Assembly (NCBI RefSeq): GCF_900107045.1
Contig: NZ_FNON01000008.1
Location: 62,001 to 126,000 of the forward strand
Origin: Amycolatopsis xylanica
GTDB lineage: Bacteria > Actinomycetota > Actinomycetes > Mycobacteriales > Pseudonocardiaceae
Length of the DNA stretch: 64,000 nt
Direction of reading: 5' to 3'
Part shown: piece by piece, positions 1 through 8,405 of the stretch
How positions within the stretch are numbered: position 1 is the first letter of the stretch
How the letters are laid out: each line of letters starts with the position of its first letter
Program-made: the position numbers and the translations under genes
Notes under the pieces: model-generated
Databases searched by the model: none
What the model was told of the DNA's origin: nothing
Seen by the model: only the letters and a program-made list of their open reading frames with translations

Positions 1-89
1 GGGCGCGACGGGGAAACCTGGGGCAGATTCACGAGATCGTGACTCAGCGTGTCTGGTTGGTTAGACTTCACACTATTGGGAGGTCGACT

Positions 90-1502
90 ATGCCGGAACC
101 CAATCATCTACTCCGGGCGGCGCGCCACCGGCTGCCGTCCCCCGGCGCGCCCGGCGAACACGCCAGCCGCGCCGAAGTGGCTTCGGCGGTCAACCAGTGG
201 CTTTGGCGGGAAACCGGCAAACGCTACGAGCTCGACGCGCATTACCTCGCCAAGCTCGAACGCGGCGTAGCACGCTGGCCCAACGCGGCCTACCGGTCGG
301 GGCTCAGGCACGTGCTCGCCGCGCAGGACGACGCCGCGCTCGGTTTCCGGCCACCCCGGCGAGCGGATCGGGGGCCGACACCCGCGCCCAGCACGGTCAC
401 CAGTCCGCAATGGGACGCCGAACTGGTCGCCGAACGCGCGACGGCTGTAACGGGGGACGATTTGACGCCACCGACACGACGCACGGTCCTAGCCGGCGCG
501 GCCACCCTCATGGGGGCCGCGCTGGCGGGCGAACTCGAACCCTTCCTACGCCCGACCGTCGTCGGGCACGGCAGGGGCACCGCGTTCACCGAGGAGGAAC
601 TCGAGTCAGCCGAGCAGCTCACCGCCACCCTGCGGGCCTGGCACACCCGCAACGGCACGCTCGCCCGCACAGCGGTGGTCGCGCAGCTCAACACGCACAC
701 GAGAAGGCTCCGCGCCGCGCCGCAGGGCACCCCGGAGACGCTGCGCGCGTTCCGGATCGGCGCCGAGCTCGCCGACGTCGCGGCCTCGATGACCTGGGAC
801 GCCGCGCTGCATTCGACCGCGCAGCGGTACTTCATCCTTTCCGCGCAGCTCGCGCACGCCGCCGGTGACGACGCGCTGGCCGCCGTCGCGCTCGCCTCGC
901 TGGCCCGGCAGTGCTACGACCTCGGCCACCCCGACGACGGGCTCGAAATCGTCCAGCTCGCCCAGTACGGCACCCGCCGGACCGCCACGCCCAGGCTGCG
1001 CGCGGTGCTCGCGACCAGGGAGGCGTGGGCGTACGCGCTGCTCGGGGACGCGCGCGCGTTCCGCCGCACGGTCGGCCTCGCCGAGGACCACCACGCCGAG
1101 GGCGTGCGCGACATCGACGCGGTGACCCCGTCCGCGCGCAGCCTCGACGAGGCCGAGCTCGCCGGCGTGATCGGCGCCCGCTACCGCGACCTCGCCCGGT
1201 TCGACGCGAGCCACGCCCGCGATGCGCAGGAGTACATCGGGAAAGCGCTCGCCCTGCGCGATCCCGCCAGGGTGCGCAACCAGGTGTTCGACCTGATCGG
1301 GCTGGCCCGCGCGCACCTGATCACCCAGGAGCCGGACCGCGCGGCCGAACTGGTGCTGCGGGCACTGCCGCTCGCGGGCACCTGGACCGGCGGACGCGTC
1401 GGCACGAAGCTGCGGGACTTCCACCGCGAAGCCGCCCCGTTCACCACCGTTCCGGCCATGCGAGACGCCAGGGAAGCCGTTTCCACGCTCATCGCATGCT
1501 AG
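90..1502 (+). CDS. HTH/TPR-type regulatory protein
   Basis: This probable cytosolic regulator has a short N-terminal helix-turn-helix-like segment (about residues 18-75, with a SRAEVASAVNQWL helix and a YLAKLERG turn). A long alpha-helical, Ala-rich TPR-like array follows (about 180-470). This is the architecture of actinobacterial XRE-type proteins that bind DNA and respond to a small molecule or protein partner. I chose the ATG at 90 over an upstream GTG at 39 because GGGAGG lies about 6 bases before it. It is followed almost at once by the SLOG-fold gene, so the two are likely one transcript. The ligand and target are unknown. Confidence 0.75.
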   Translation: MPEPNHLLRAARHRLPSPGAPGEHASRAEVASAVNQWLWRETGKRYELDAHYLAKLERGVARWPNAAYRSGLRHVLAAQDDAALGFRPPRRADRGPTPAPSTVTSPQWDAELVAERATAVTGDDLTPPTRRTVLAGAATLMGAALAGELEPFLRPTVVGHGRGTAFTEEELESAEQLTATLRAWHTRNGTLARTAVVAQLNTHTRRLRAAPQGTPETLRAFRIGAELADVAASMTWDAALHSTAQRYFILSAQLAHAAGDDALAAVALASLARQCYDLGHPDDGLEIVQLAQYGTRRTATPRLRAVLATREAWAYALLGDARAFRRTVGLAEDHHAEGVRDIDAVTPSARSLDEAELAGVIGARYRDLARFDASHARDAQEYIGKALALRDPARVRNQVFDLIGLARAHLITQEPDRAAELVLRALPLAGTWTGGRVGTKLRDFHREAAPFTTVPAMRDAREAVSTLIAC

Positions 1503-1513
1503 CGAGGAGACCT

Positions 1514-1987
1514 TTGCGCATCGGCATAACCGGACACACCACGCTCAGCGCTGCCAGTATCGGGCTGATCTCCGACCAGTTGCGTGCGCTGCTGGCCGAT
1601 CAGCCGGACCTGGTCGGCGTGACCTGCCTGGCGCGCGGCGCGGACCAGCTGTTCGCACGGGCGGTGCTCGACCTCGGCGGCCGCATCGAGGTCGTGCTGC
1701 CCGCGGCGGACTACCGCGAGCGCAAGGTGAAACCCGGCAACCTCGCCGAGTTCGACGCGCTGCTCGGCGCGGCGGCCACCGTGCGCACCATGCCGTTCGC
1801 CGAGTCGGGCAGCGCCGCGTACATGGCGGCGAGCGAGCAGGTGCTGTCCACAGTGGACATGCTGGTCGCGGTATGGGACGGGAAGCCGGCAGGCGGCCAC
1901 GGCGGAACGGCCGACGTGGTCCAAGCGGCCCGCGAACGCGCTATTCCGGTAACCGTCGTCTGGCCAATAGGCTGCGCCAGGGAATGA
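1514..1987 (+). CDS. SLOG-like Rossmann-fold nucleotide-binding protein
   Basis: This short (157-residue) single-domain protein begins directly with RIGITGH. It carries CLARGADQLFARAV and ends with GGTADVVQAARE and a VTVVWP strand. That order fits the SLOG/DprA-YpsA-like nucleotide-binding superfamily. The glycine-rich GGHGGT turn is where a nucleotide or NAD-derived ligand would sit. The TTG start at 1514 follows GAGGAGA by 3 bases. An in-frame ATG at 1496 overlaps the upstream stop and has no ribosome site. Known SLOG proteins sense or cleave nucleotide-linked ligands, but which ligand applies here cannot be read from the sequence. Pairing with the HTH/TPR gene suggests a sensor-regulator unit. 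Confidence 0.65.
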   Translation: MRIGITGHTTLSAASIGLISDQLRALLADQPDLVGVTCLARGADQLFARAVLDLGGRIEVVLPAADYRERKVKPGNLAEFDALLGAAATVRTMPFAESGSAAYMAASEQVLSTVDMLVAVWDGKPAGGHGGTADVVQAARERAIPVTVVWPIGCARE

Positions 1988-2129
1988 TTTTGACCTAATT
2001 GGGGCCATAAGATTCACAACACCGTTTCGAGCAATGGTGAATCCGGGTGACGCCCGGCGTTCAAGATCTGTTCATCCTACCTATCCCCAGCTAGCGGGCC
2101 TCCACGAGACTCTTGGGGCAGCCAGCGGA

Positions 2130-2159
2130 TTGACTCGTCCGATGTTTCGCTCGTAGTCT
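2130..2159 (+). promoter_or_regulatory. Candidate sigma70-type promoter for the secreted sugar dehydrogenase
   Basis: TTGACT and TAGTCT are separated by 18 bases. The pair sits inside the 349-base gene-free stretch between the SLOG gene and the secreted dehydrogenase. It would leave an untranslated leader of about 170 bases before the ATG. Nothing else recognisable was seen in this stretch. Confidence 0.35.
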
Positions 2160-2336
2160 GGGCCGATCAGGATCAAGAACACCTTCAACTGAAATCCCCG
2201 GCTCCCCCGCATCGCCCACCGCAAGCCCGGCAGGCATCCGCCTCTGCCGCCGTGGCGTTCCGCGCCGTGCGCGTATTCACCAGGACCGGGGTTATCGGTC
2301 AGTGGAAGGCGTTTGATATAGGAGGCGCATTTCAGA

Positions 2337-4418
2337 ATGCAACGACGTATTCGGATGCTCGCGGTGCTGGCCAGTGCCGTGACGATCATGGCGACCGCCA
2401 CGGCGGCGAACGCCGCGGATCCCCTGCTGTCGCAGGGCAAACCGGTCACCGCGTCCACGCAGAGCGGCTGCTGCAGCGCCGCCGCCGCGGTCGACGGCGA
2501 CTCGGCGACCCGCTGGGCCAGCACCGCCAACATCGATCCGTCCTGGATCTATGTCGACCTCGGCGCGACCGCCCATGTCAGCCGGGTCCGGCTGCAGTGG
2601 GACAAATCCTGCGCCACCGCGTACGAGATCGGTGTCTCGAACGACAAGACCACCTGGACCAAGATCTACTCGACCACCACCGGCCAGGGCGGCGTCGAGG
2701 ATCTCACCACGGTCAGCGGTGACGGCCGCTACGTGCGCATGCTCGGCAGCAAGCGCTGCCGCACCGACGCCGCGTACGGCTACTCCCTGCAGGAGTTCGG
2801 CGTCTACGGCACGACCGGTGGCGGCGGCGACACCGTGCCGCCGACCCCGCCCGGCAAGCCGGAACTGGTCAGCGCCACCCCGAACAGCGCGACCATCAAG
2901 TGGGCGGCCGCGACGGACAACGTCGGCGTCACCGCCTACGACATCTTCCGCGACGGCCAGCTGTGCGCCACCACCGCGGGCAACGTGCTGCAGGGCACCT
3001 GCAACAACCTCAACCCCAACGTCACCTACGGCTTCTACGTCAACGCCCGCGACGCCGTCGGCAACATCTCGCAGGCCAGCGAGACCACGCCGGTGAAGAC
3101 GCCGCCGTCGAACGACACGCAGAAGCCGACCGTGCCGACGAACGTCAAGGCCTCCAACGTCCAGAGCACCAGCGTCGGCCTGTCGTGGACCGCGTCGACC
3201 GACAACGTGGGCGTCACCGGCTACAACGTCTACAACGCCTCGGGCGGGACCAGCACCAAGGTCGGCTCGACGAACGGCACCAGCATCACCGTCGGCGGCC
3301 TGACCCCGAACACCGCGTACCACTTCCAGGTCACCGCGTTCGACGCCAACGGCAACGAAAGCGCCCCCAGCACCCCGCCGGTCGACGTCACCACCTCCGG
3401 CGGCTCGTCGTGCACCCCGTCGCAGGGCATGTGCACCGTCAAGCAGGTCGGCACCGACGACGACGTCGTGTGGGGCCTCGTCACGCTCGCGGACGGCACG
3501 ATCCTCTACAACCAGCGCGACGCGCACACCATCGTGCACCTGAACCCGGCCACCGGCGCCAAGAAGACGATCGGCACCGTGCCGAACGTCCAGAGCACCA
3601 GCGGTGAAGGCGGCCTGACGGGTCTCGAGATCAACCCGAAGAGCTTCGCGAGCGACAACTGGCTCTACATCATGCACACCTCGCCGAGCGACAACCGGAT
3701 CGTCCGCATCAAGTACGACCCGGCCGCCGACTCGCTGCTCACCTCCACCGAGCAGGTGCTGGTGAGCGGCATCCAGCGCAACAAGTTCCACGACGGCGGC
3801 CGCCTGCGCTTCAGCCCCGACGGCAAGTACCTGTTCGCGGGCACCGGCGACGCGCAGAACGGCGACAACGCGCAGAACAAGTCCAACCTCAACGGCAAGG
3901 TGCTGCGCATCAACCCGGACGGCACCATCCCGTCGGACAACCCGTTCGGCAACGCGATCTGGACGCTCGGCCACCGCAACATCCAGGGCCTGGCCTTCGA
4001 CTCGCAGGGCAGGCTGTGGGAGCAGGAGTTCGGCAACTCGATCATGGACGAGACCAACCTGATCGAAAAGGGCGGCAACTACGGCTGGCCCAAGTGTGAA
4101 GGCACCTCGGGCAGCTGCGGCGGCTTCATCGCACCGAAGAAGACCTACCCGGTCGGCTCCGGTTCGTGCAGTGGCATCACGATCGTCCACGACGCGCTGT
4201 ACGTGGCCTGCCAGAAGGGCGAGCGGATCTACCGTCACGAGATCAGCGGCAGCTCGCTGGTGAACTCGAAGCAGTTCTTCAGCGGCACCTACGGCCGTCT
4301 CCGCACGGTCGAGCCCGCGCCGAACGGCGGCATCTGGATGGCCACCTCCAACGGCGGTGACAAGGACAGCACCCCGCACAACAGCAACAACAGGATCTTC
4401 CACGTGACCGTGGCCTGA
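2337..4418 (+). CDS. Secreted PQQ-type sugar dehydrogenase with F5/8-C and two FN3 domains
   Basis: A 26-residue Sec signal peptide (ending ANAA) is followed by an F5/8 type C carbohydrate-binding domain (about 28-155) and two fibronectin type III domains (about 163-250 and 258-350). The C-terminus (about 365-693) is a soluble aldose/sorbosone dehydrogenase beta-propeller. Propeller hallmarks are TGLEIN, HDGGRLRFSPDG, LGHRNIQGLAFD, GGNYGWP and a closing HVTVA strand. The family oxidises aldoses using PQQ. Here it would act outside the cell on a polysaccharide surface held by the N-terminal domain. AGGAGG precedes the ATG by 11 bases. The substrate and PQQ dependence are inferred from the family only. 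Confidence 0.85.
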   Translation: MQRRIRMLAVLASAVTIMATATAANAADPLLSQGKPVTASTQSGCCSAAAAVDGDSATRWASTANIDPSWIYVDLGATAHVSRVRLQWDKSCATAYEIGVSNDKTTWTKIYSTTTGQGGVEDLTTVSGDGRYVRMLGSKRCRTDAAYGYSLQEFGVYGTTGGGGDTVPPTPPGKPELVSATPNSATIKWAAATDNVGVTAYDIFRDGQLCATTAGNVLQGTCNNLNPNVTYGFYVNARDAVGNISQASETTPVKTPPSNDTQKPTVPTNVKASNVQSTSVGLSWTASTDNVGVTGYNVYNASGGTSTKVGSTNGTSITVGGLTPNTAYHFQVTAFDANGNESAPSTPPVDVTTSGGSSCTPSQGMCTVKQVGTDDDVVWGLVTLADGTILYNQRDAHTIVHLNPATGAKKTIGTVPNVQSTSGEGGLTGLEINPKSFASDNWLYIMHTSPSDNRIVRIKYDPAADSLLTSTEQVLVSGIQRNKFHDGGRLRFSPDGKYLFAGTGDAQNGDNAQNKSNLNGKVLRINPDGTIPSDNPFGNAIWTLGHRNIQGLAFDSQGRLWEQEFGNSIMDETNLIEKGGNYGWPKCEGTSGSCGGFIAPKKTYPVGSGSCSGITIVHDALYVACQKGERIYRHEISGSSLVNSKQFFSGTYGRLRTVEPAPNGGIWMATSNGGDKDSTPHNSNNRIFHVTVA

Positions 4419-4433
4419 TCTCCGGTTGCTCGG

Positions 4434-4463
4434 CGCCCCGCCCTTCACTCGAAGGGCGGGGCG
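4434..4463. terminator. Bidirectional intrinsic terminator
   Basis: A perfect 12-bp GC-rich stem (CGCCCCGCCCTT and its complement) with a 6-base loop is followed by a T-rich TTTCACGTTTT tail. It lies between two genes that converge, so it can end transcription from both. Confidence 0.8.
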
Positions 4464-4473
4464 TTTCACGTTT

Positions 4474-5001
4474 TCAGGTTTTCATCCACAGCCTCGGCTG
4501 CGGCACGGGCTTGGTGCTGACCGGTTTCAGCAGCACGAACCAGAGCAGTTCGACGAGCCAGAAGAAGAAAAGCCAGGCGATGATCAGCAATCCCGGCACG
4601 AGCACGAAAATCAGCGAAGGGATGGCGACCGCCAGCCAGAGCAACACTTCCCCGGCCCCGGCACCCGCCAGTTTCGACGCGCCGCGCACCCCCGCCCACA
4701 TCATCCAGCGGCGGACGAACGCGACGCCGAGTTCCCGCATCGACCGCCGGAAAAGCCCGTCGGCGTCGGCGCGGCTGATGTCGCGCCGTCCGCACAGATA
4801 GTCATGCAGCACAGCGGATTTCGAGTAGACGCCGTACCTCGGCACCAGCCACACCAGGCAGCGCGGCACCGACGCGAAATCCGTCACGAAACCCGGATCC
4901 AGATTGAACAGCTCGCTATTTCCCTCATAAACCAGCGGCGCGACGAGCAGCCATGACGTGTCGTCGAGCTCCTGGACGATCAATTCACCTTCGAAAGGCA
5001 T
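4474..5001 (-). CDS. DUF1353 protein with C-terminal membrane helices
   Basis: The N-terminal half carries the DUF1353 hallmarks TDFASVPR and AVLHDYLC (about residues 40-70), a family seen in phages and bacteria with no settled function. The C-terminal half (about 115-165) is strongly hydrophobic, with LLWLAVAIPSLIFVLVPGLL and a second aromatic-rich helix. This suggests two membrane spans, which is unusual for the family and may be a fusion. The start at 5001 has GAGGAGG nine bases upstream. An earlier in-frame ATG at 5037 lacks a site. No neighbour explains its role. Confidence 0.7.
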   Translation of the reverse strand: MPFEGELIVQELDDTSWLLVAPLVYEGNSELFNLDPGFVTDFASVPRCLVWLVPRYGVYSKSAVLHDYLCGRRDISRADADGLFRRSMRELGVAFVRRWMMWAGVRGASKLAGAGAGEVLLWLAVAIPSLIFVLVPGLLIIAWLFFFWLVELLWFVLLKPVSTKPVPQPRLWMKT

Positions 5002-5132
5002 CGCACCCGCCTCCTCGCTTCGGCCGGCACTGTCCATGATCCATCAGCCGAAAGCGCGGAGTGACCGTTGACATCCAAATGATGACGATCCGTGATCCCA
5101 ACACTCCACAAAGGACACTTGATTCACCAGGG

Positions 5133-7730
5133 TCAGCCGGCGCCCAGGCAGACGAACGGGCGGCGGAACGGGTCGGCGCCGATGGCGTCGGCGAGTGCGG
5201 AGGCTGGCGAGGTGGCGTTGGCGAGGCCGCGGTGATAGTCGTCCATCGCCGCGGCAGCCGCTTGGTCGCCGACGCGGCTGAGCGGGGCGATGACCGTGCG
5301 GGAGCCGCTGGCGAGCAGCGCGCTGGCGAAGCCGAGTGCCTCGTCGCCGGGGCGGATGCGGTTGAGCGCGAGTTCGCAGGCGGCGAGCACGACCTGGCGC
5401 GGCGGTTGTTTGAGACCCGCGATCTCGTGGGCGAACAAGGCGCCGTCGGCCAATTCCAGACGGGAGAACAGCGCGTTCTCGGGTTCGTGGGCGCCGTGGG
5501 CCGCGATATGCGCGAGCTTGGCGCCGTCGAGTGCCCGCAGGACGGACTTCACGGTCGCGCGGGAGCCGGACAGGAGGTTGGCGCCCTGGTGATGCGTGGC
5601 GAGCTTGTCGATCTCGCCGCGGGCGGCGGGCAGGTCGGGGCCGCGGGCGAGGACGATCTTGCGGGCGCGCGGGGTGCGGGTGTGCTCGGCGGCGAGCCAG
5701 GCCGTCGCCGACGGCGCGACCACCGCCGGGCGGGACTGCAGGCTCGGCAGCACTCCCCACGGGACGGCGTACAGCGCGCCCGTCGGCACGATCACGAGGT
5801 CACGGTGCCCGAGCATGGTGAGCGGCCGGATCAGCTGGGCGTCGAGCAGCTCGGCCTGCCTGCGCGCCGAGCCCATCACGGCCTCGACGAGCATCGGCGG
5901 CAGATGGTCGGGGGCGAGCGCGTTGAGGTCGACATTGAGCCTGCGCGCGTGCTCCCCCGCCGATTTCGCGGACCCGAGCCGCACCAGCCGGACCGCGCCG
6001 TCGGCGACCACGACCGCCACCACCGCGTCATCGGACACCGCGAAGCTCACCAGCGCGCGGTCGCCCAGCGCCTCGGCGACCTGGTTCACCGTCGCGACCG
6101 GACGCGGTTTGCCCCAGCGACCGGCGTCCCAGCCGAGCCGGTGCGACTCGCGCAGCCGTTCCGCGTACTTCGCCCGCAACGCCGACGTCGGGTGGCCGAG
6201 GTGCTGGGCTTGGTGGATCGCCTGGTCGAGGCCGCGCATTTCCGCGATCCGCTCCGCTACCTCGGGGTCGTCGGCGCCCGCGATCGGCTCATAGCGGTGT
6301 GTCTGGGCCCTGGTCCGCTCGAGCCAGTCGAAGACGCGCCTGGCCGTGCCACCGTCCAGCACCAGCTTCATGGCCAGCCCGGCGAGTTCCCGGCCGTGCA
6401 GCGCGGTGCCGGACACCAGTTCCAGCCCGCCCATCCGATCGCGGACCCGGTCCAGCTCGCCCAGCCCGGCCCGGATCTCGGTGAACGCCTTGGCTCGATC
6501 CCCTTGCCCGGCGGCGAGTTCCGCACGGCAGAGGCGGCGCAGCATCCGGTAGTCGATGGGGGTGACCTCACCGGGCCGCGGGATCCGGCGGAGGAGTTCG
6601 GCCGCGCGCCGCAGGTTGCCCCGCCGGATCTCCAGGCGGGCGGCCAGCATCCTGGCCGACGCGGCGCGATCGGCGAGCCTGGCGGGCATGGACTTCGCGA
6701 TCCGCAACGCCCGCGCGGTCAGCGACGGCGACACCTCCCCCGACCGCAACGCCTCCCGCAGGTCCGCCCGCAGCCCGATGATCGCCGCGTCCGCGGCACA
6801 GGTCTGACAGCCCCAGCGCACCATGCCCTTACGTGCGGAGGCCGCCATCTGCCGGGCCAGCTCCAGCTCGTCGTTCAGCAACGCGGCCGTGGCCCGCATC
6901 AGCTCCACGAACGAAAGATCGGGGGTGAAACCGCGTTGTTCCCGCATCGCGGGCAGTACATCGTCGAAGTACGCGCCTGCCTCGTCCGCCAGCCCAGCCG
7001 TCAGCAGTGCTTCGGCTTGCCCCACGCGCAGGAAGAACGGGATCGCGACACCACGCTCGGCGTAGAACTGCTCGCTTTCGGCGTAGCACCGCAACGCCGC
7101 CGGGACATCGCCTATGCGCAGTTCCAAAGTGCCGAGCTGACGACGTGAATCGGCTGCCTGTCCCAGCGCGCCATGCTCTTCCGCGAGCGAGATGGCGTGG
7201 GTCAGGTCCTCGCGCGCCCCGCGGACATCACCCGCGCGGGTCCGCGCCACACCACGGCTGAACAGCGACTTCAAATAGCGGTCGAGCGCCACGACCGGAT
7301 CGTCCGCGGTGGCCAGACCCTCCCGCTGGAGTTCGATCGACTTGTCGAGGTATCCGATGCCCTCGTCGTTGCGCCCGACCGCGAGCAGGATCAGCGCCTG
7401 GTTGTGGTGGACCGATCCGCTGAGCTCCGCGCGCAACCGCGCGTCGTCCACCTGCGCGATCAGCGGCCAGACTTTCTCGAGCTCGGCCTGCGCCGCCTCG
7501 ATCCCGCTGACATCCCTGGAGAAATAGGTCAAGGAGATGAGCAGCCGGATCCGGGTGACCAGCCAGTCGCCGTCCCCAGGGGACTCGATCGAGTCCAGCA
7601 TGGCCAGACCACGCCGCATCATCCGCAGACCATCGGGCAGCCGCGCCGTGCAAGCTGCATCGACCCCGGCTCGGTGTAATTCCCGAGCCTCGCGGATGAG
7701 CTTGCCTTGATCTGGTCCTGTCACAGCCAC
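5133..7730 (-). CDS. TPR-CHAT caspase-like protein
   Basis: About 560 residues of TPR-like helical repeats precede a C-terminal CHAT (caspase-HetF-associated TPR) domain. The predicted catalytic pair is intact: His745 in HIAAHG and Cys785 in VVLAACELA, followed by GDEALGFASALLASGSRTVIAPL. CHAT proteins are caspase-fold cysteine proteases. Several act as regulated executioner proteases that cut one partner protein. The GTG start has no clear ribosome site, so translation may be leaderless or coupled. Directly upstream on the same strand is a strongly translated 57-residue peptide gene, separated by a 12-bp hairpin. That peptide is a candidate substrate or regulator. Confidence 0.85.
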   Translation of the reverse strand: MAVTGPDQGKLIREARELHRAGVDAACTARLPDGLRMMRRGLAMLDSIESPGDGDWLVTRIRLLISLTYFSRDVSGIEAAQAELEKVWPLIAQVDDARLRAELSGSVHHNQALILLAVGRNDEGIGYLDKSIELQREGLATADDPVVALDRYLKSLFSRGVARTRAGDVRGAREDLTHAISLAEEHGALGQAADSRRQLGTLELRIGDVPAALRCYAESEQFYAERGVAIPFFLRVGQAEALLTAGLADEAGAYFDDVLPAMREQRGFTPDLSFVELMRATAALLNDELELARQMAASARKGMVRWGCQTCAADAAIIGLRADLREALRSGEVSPSLTARALRIAKSMPARLADRAASARMLAARLEIRRGNLRRAAELLRRIPRPGEVTPIDYRMLRRLCRAELAAGQGDRAKAFTEIRAGLGELDRVRDRMGGLELVSGTALHGRELAGLAMKLVLDGGTARRVFDWLERTRAQTHRYEPIAGADDPEVAERIAEMRGLDQAIHQAQHLGHPTSALRAKYAERLRESHRLGWDAGRWGKPRPVATVNQVAEALGDRALVSFAVSDDAVVAVVVADGAVRLVRLGSAKSAGEHARRLNVDLNALAPDHLPPMLVEAVMGSARRQAELLDAQLIRPLTMLGHRDLVIVPTGALYAVPWGVLPSLQSRPAVVAPSATAWLAAEHTRTPRARKIVLARGPDLPAARGEIDKLATHHQGANLLSGSRATVKSVLRALDGAKLAHIAAHGAHEPENALFSRLELADGALFAHEIAGLKQPPRQVVLAACELALNRIRPGDEALGFASALLASGSRTVIAPLSRVGDQAAAAAMDDYHRGLANATSPASALADAIGADPFRRPFVCLGAG

Positions 7731-7758
7731 ACTAGTATGACAACACAGACAGTAGTGA

Positions 7759-7800
7759 TATTCGCCCGCCCGCCGAGCTTATTCGCCAGGCGGGCGAATA
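7759..7800. repeat. 12-bp inverted repeat between peptide and CHAT genes
   Basis: TATTCGCCCGCC and its exact complement are separated by 18 bases. They lie 28 bases before the CHAT start and 24 bases after the peptide stop. No T-run follows, so it may be an operator, an attenuator or an RNA-processing hairpin that sets peptide and protease at different levels. Confidence 0.6.
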
Positions 7801-7824
7801 CTTCCGTATGCAGGGACTTTCGAG

Positions 7825-7998
7825 TCAGTGCCCGCAGCCGTAGTCGACGCAGTCCGCCTTCTTGCCCGGGTCGGGCTTGGGCTGCGGTTCAGGCTGCGGT
7901 TCGGGCTTGGGGTCCGGTTCCAGGTCCGGCTCCGCCCCCAGCAGGTCATCGATGACCTGCGGATCCATGGCATTCTTGATGTCGGTAGGCGTGGACAT
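7825..7998 (-). CDS. Small Pro/Glu-rich peptide with C-terminal Cys motif (CHAT partner candidate)
   Basis: This 57-residue open frame has an excellent ribosome site (GGGGAGGAG six bases before ATG). The N-terminal 22 residues (MSTPTDIKNAMDPQVIDDLL) look helical. The middle is a rigid EPxP/KPxP repeat linker (about residues 23-44). The tail is GKKADCVDYGCGH with two cysteines. It has no signal peptide and no membrane span. The layout of leader, Pro linker and Cys tail resembles a RiPP precursor or a small protease substrate. It lies upstream of the TPR-CHAT gene on the same strand. I do not recognise a named family, and the function is unknown. Confidence 0.7.
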   Translation of the reverse strand: MSTPTDIKNAMDPQVIDDLLGAEPDLEPDPKPEPQPEPQPKPDPGKKADCVDYGCGH

Positions 7999-8085
7999 TT
8001 CGATCTCCTCCCCTGGCGATCATTTGTTGCGCCCCATTCCGACGCAGCCCCGCGAAGTGCGGTTCCCTTAACGCTGCGTCGCCAT

Positions 8086-8108
8086 TTGGCGGACCCTCAC
8101 TCCGCCAA
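8086..8108. promoter_or_regulatory. Inverted repeat upstream of the CHAT-associated peptide gene
   Basis: TTGGCGG and CCGCCAA are separated by nine bases. They lie about 90 bases upstream of the peptide ATG, in the divergent region shared with the terpenoid operon. The size fits an operator for a dimeric regulator, but the regulator is not identified. Confidence 0.35.
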
Positions 8109-8170
8109 TAGAGCAATGGTGACACAAAGCGAGCAAGATCGGGAGGAATTCCTACCGACAGTCAGCGATA

Positions 8171-8195
8171 CGAGTGAATTCTCTCAGTTCACTCG
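8171..8195. repeat. 8-bp inverted repeat in divergent intergenic region
   Basis: CGAGTGAA and TTCACTCG are separated by nine bases in the 407-base gene-free region between the peptide gene and the prenyl synthase gene. Apart from this, the operator-like repeat and the 42-bp palindrome nearby, I see nothing else in the region. Confidence 0.35.
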
Positions 8196-8246
8196 CCCGG
8201 ATGGACGCCCGCCGCCCGCCCTCCCGTCCGCCCGATCGGGCAGGGT

Positions 8247-8288
8247 CGTGAGTGGCGTGACCGGTTAGAACCGGCCATACCACTCACG
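8247..8288. repeat. 42-bp dispersed palindrome, copy 1 (GGTTAGAACC centre)
   Basis: Arms of 20 bp (three mismatches) flank the central AG of GGTTAGAACC, starting CGTGAGTGG and ending CCACTCACG. This copy lies between divergent genes, so it is not simply a terminator, unlike the copies placed just after stop codons elsewhere in the window. Confidence 0.7.
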
Positions 8289-8405
8289 AGCAGGTCAGCG
8301 GGTTAGTTCTCTCGGTCGGGCTCGGTGGGCGGCCTCGGTGGGCGGCGCGAAGACTTCGGTCGCACCGAGTGTGCTCACGGAGCGCCGAAACCTAACTTCG
8401 GAAAC

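Noticed and set aside
2292..4469. 725-codon antisense frame opposite the sugar dehydrogenase
   Set aside because: Arg/Val/Gly-rich composition typical of a GC-rich shadow; the plus-strand protein has clear domains and a signal peptide.
5061..7148. 695-codon plus-strand frame opposite the CHAT gene
   Set aside because: Shadow of the minus-strand coding sequence; no domain or ribosome site.
7862..8071. Plus-strand Gly/Ser-rich short frame
   Set aside because: It is the mirror of the Pro/Glu-repeat coding of the minus-strand peptide, which has the ribosome site.
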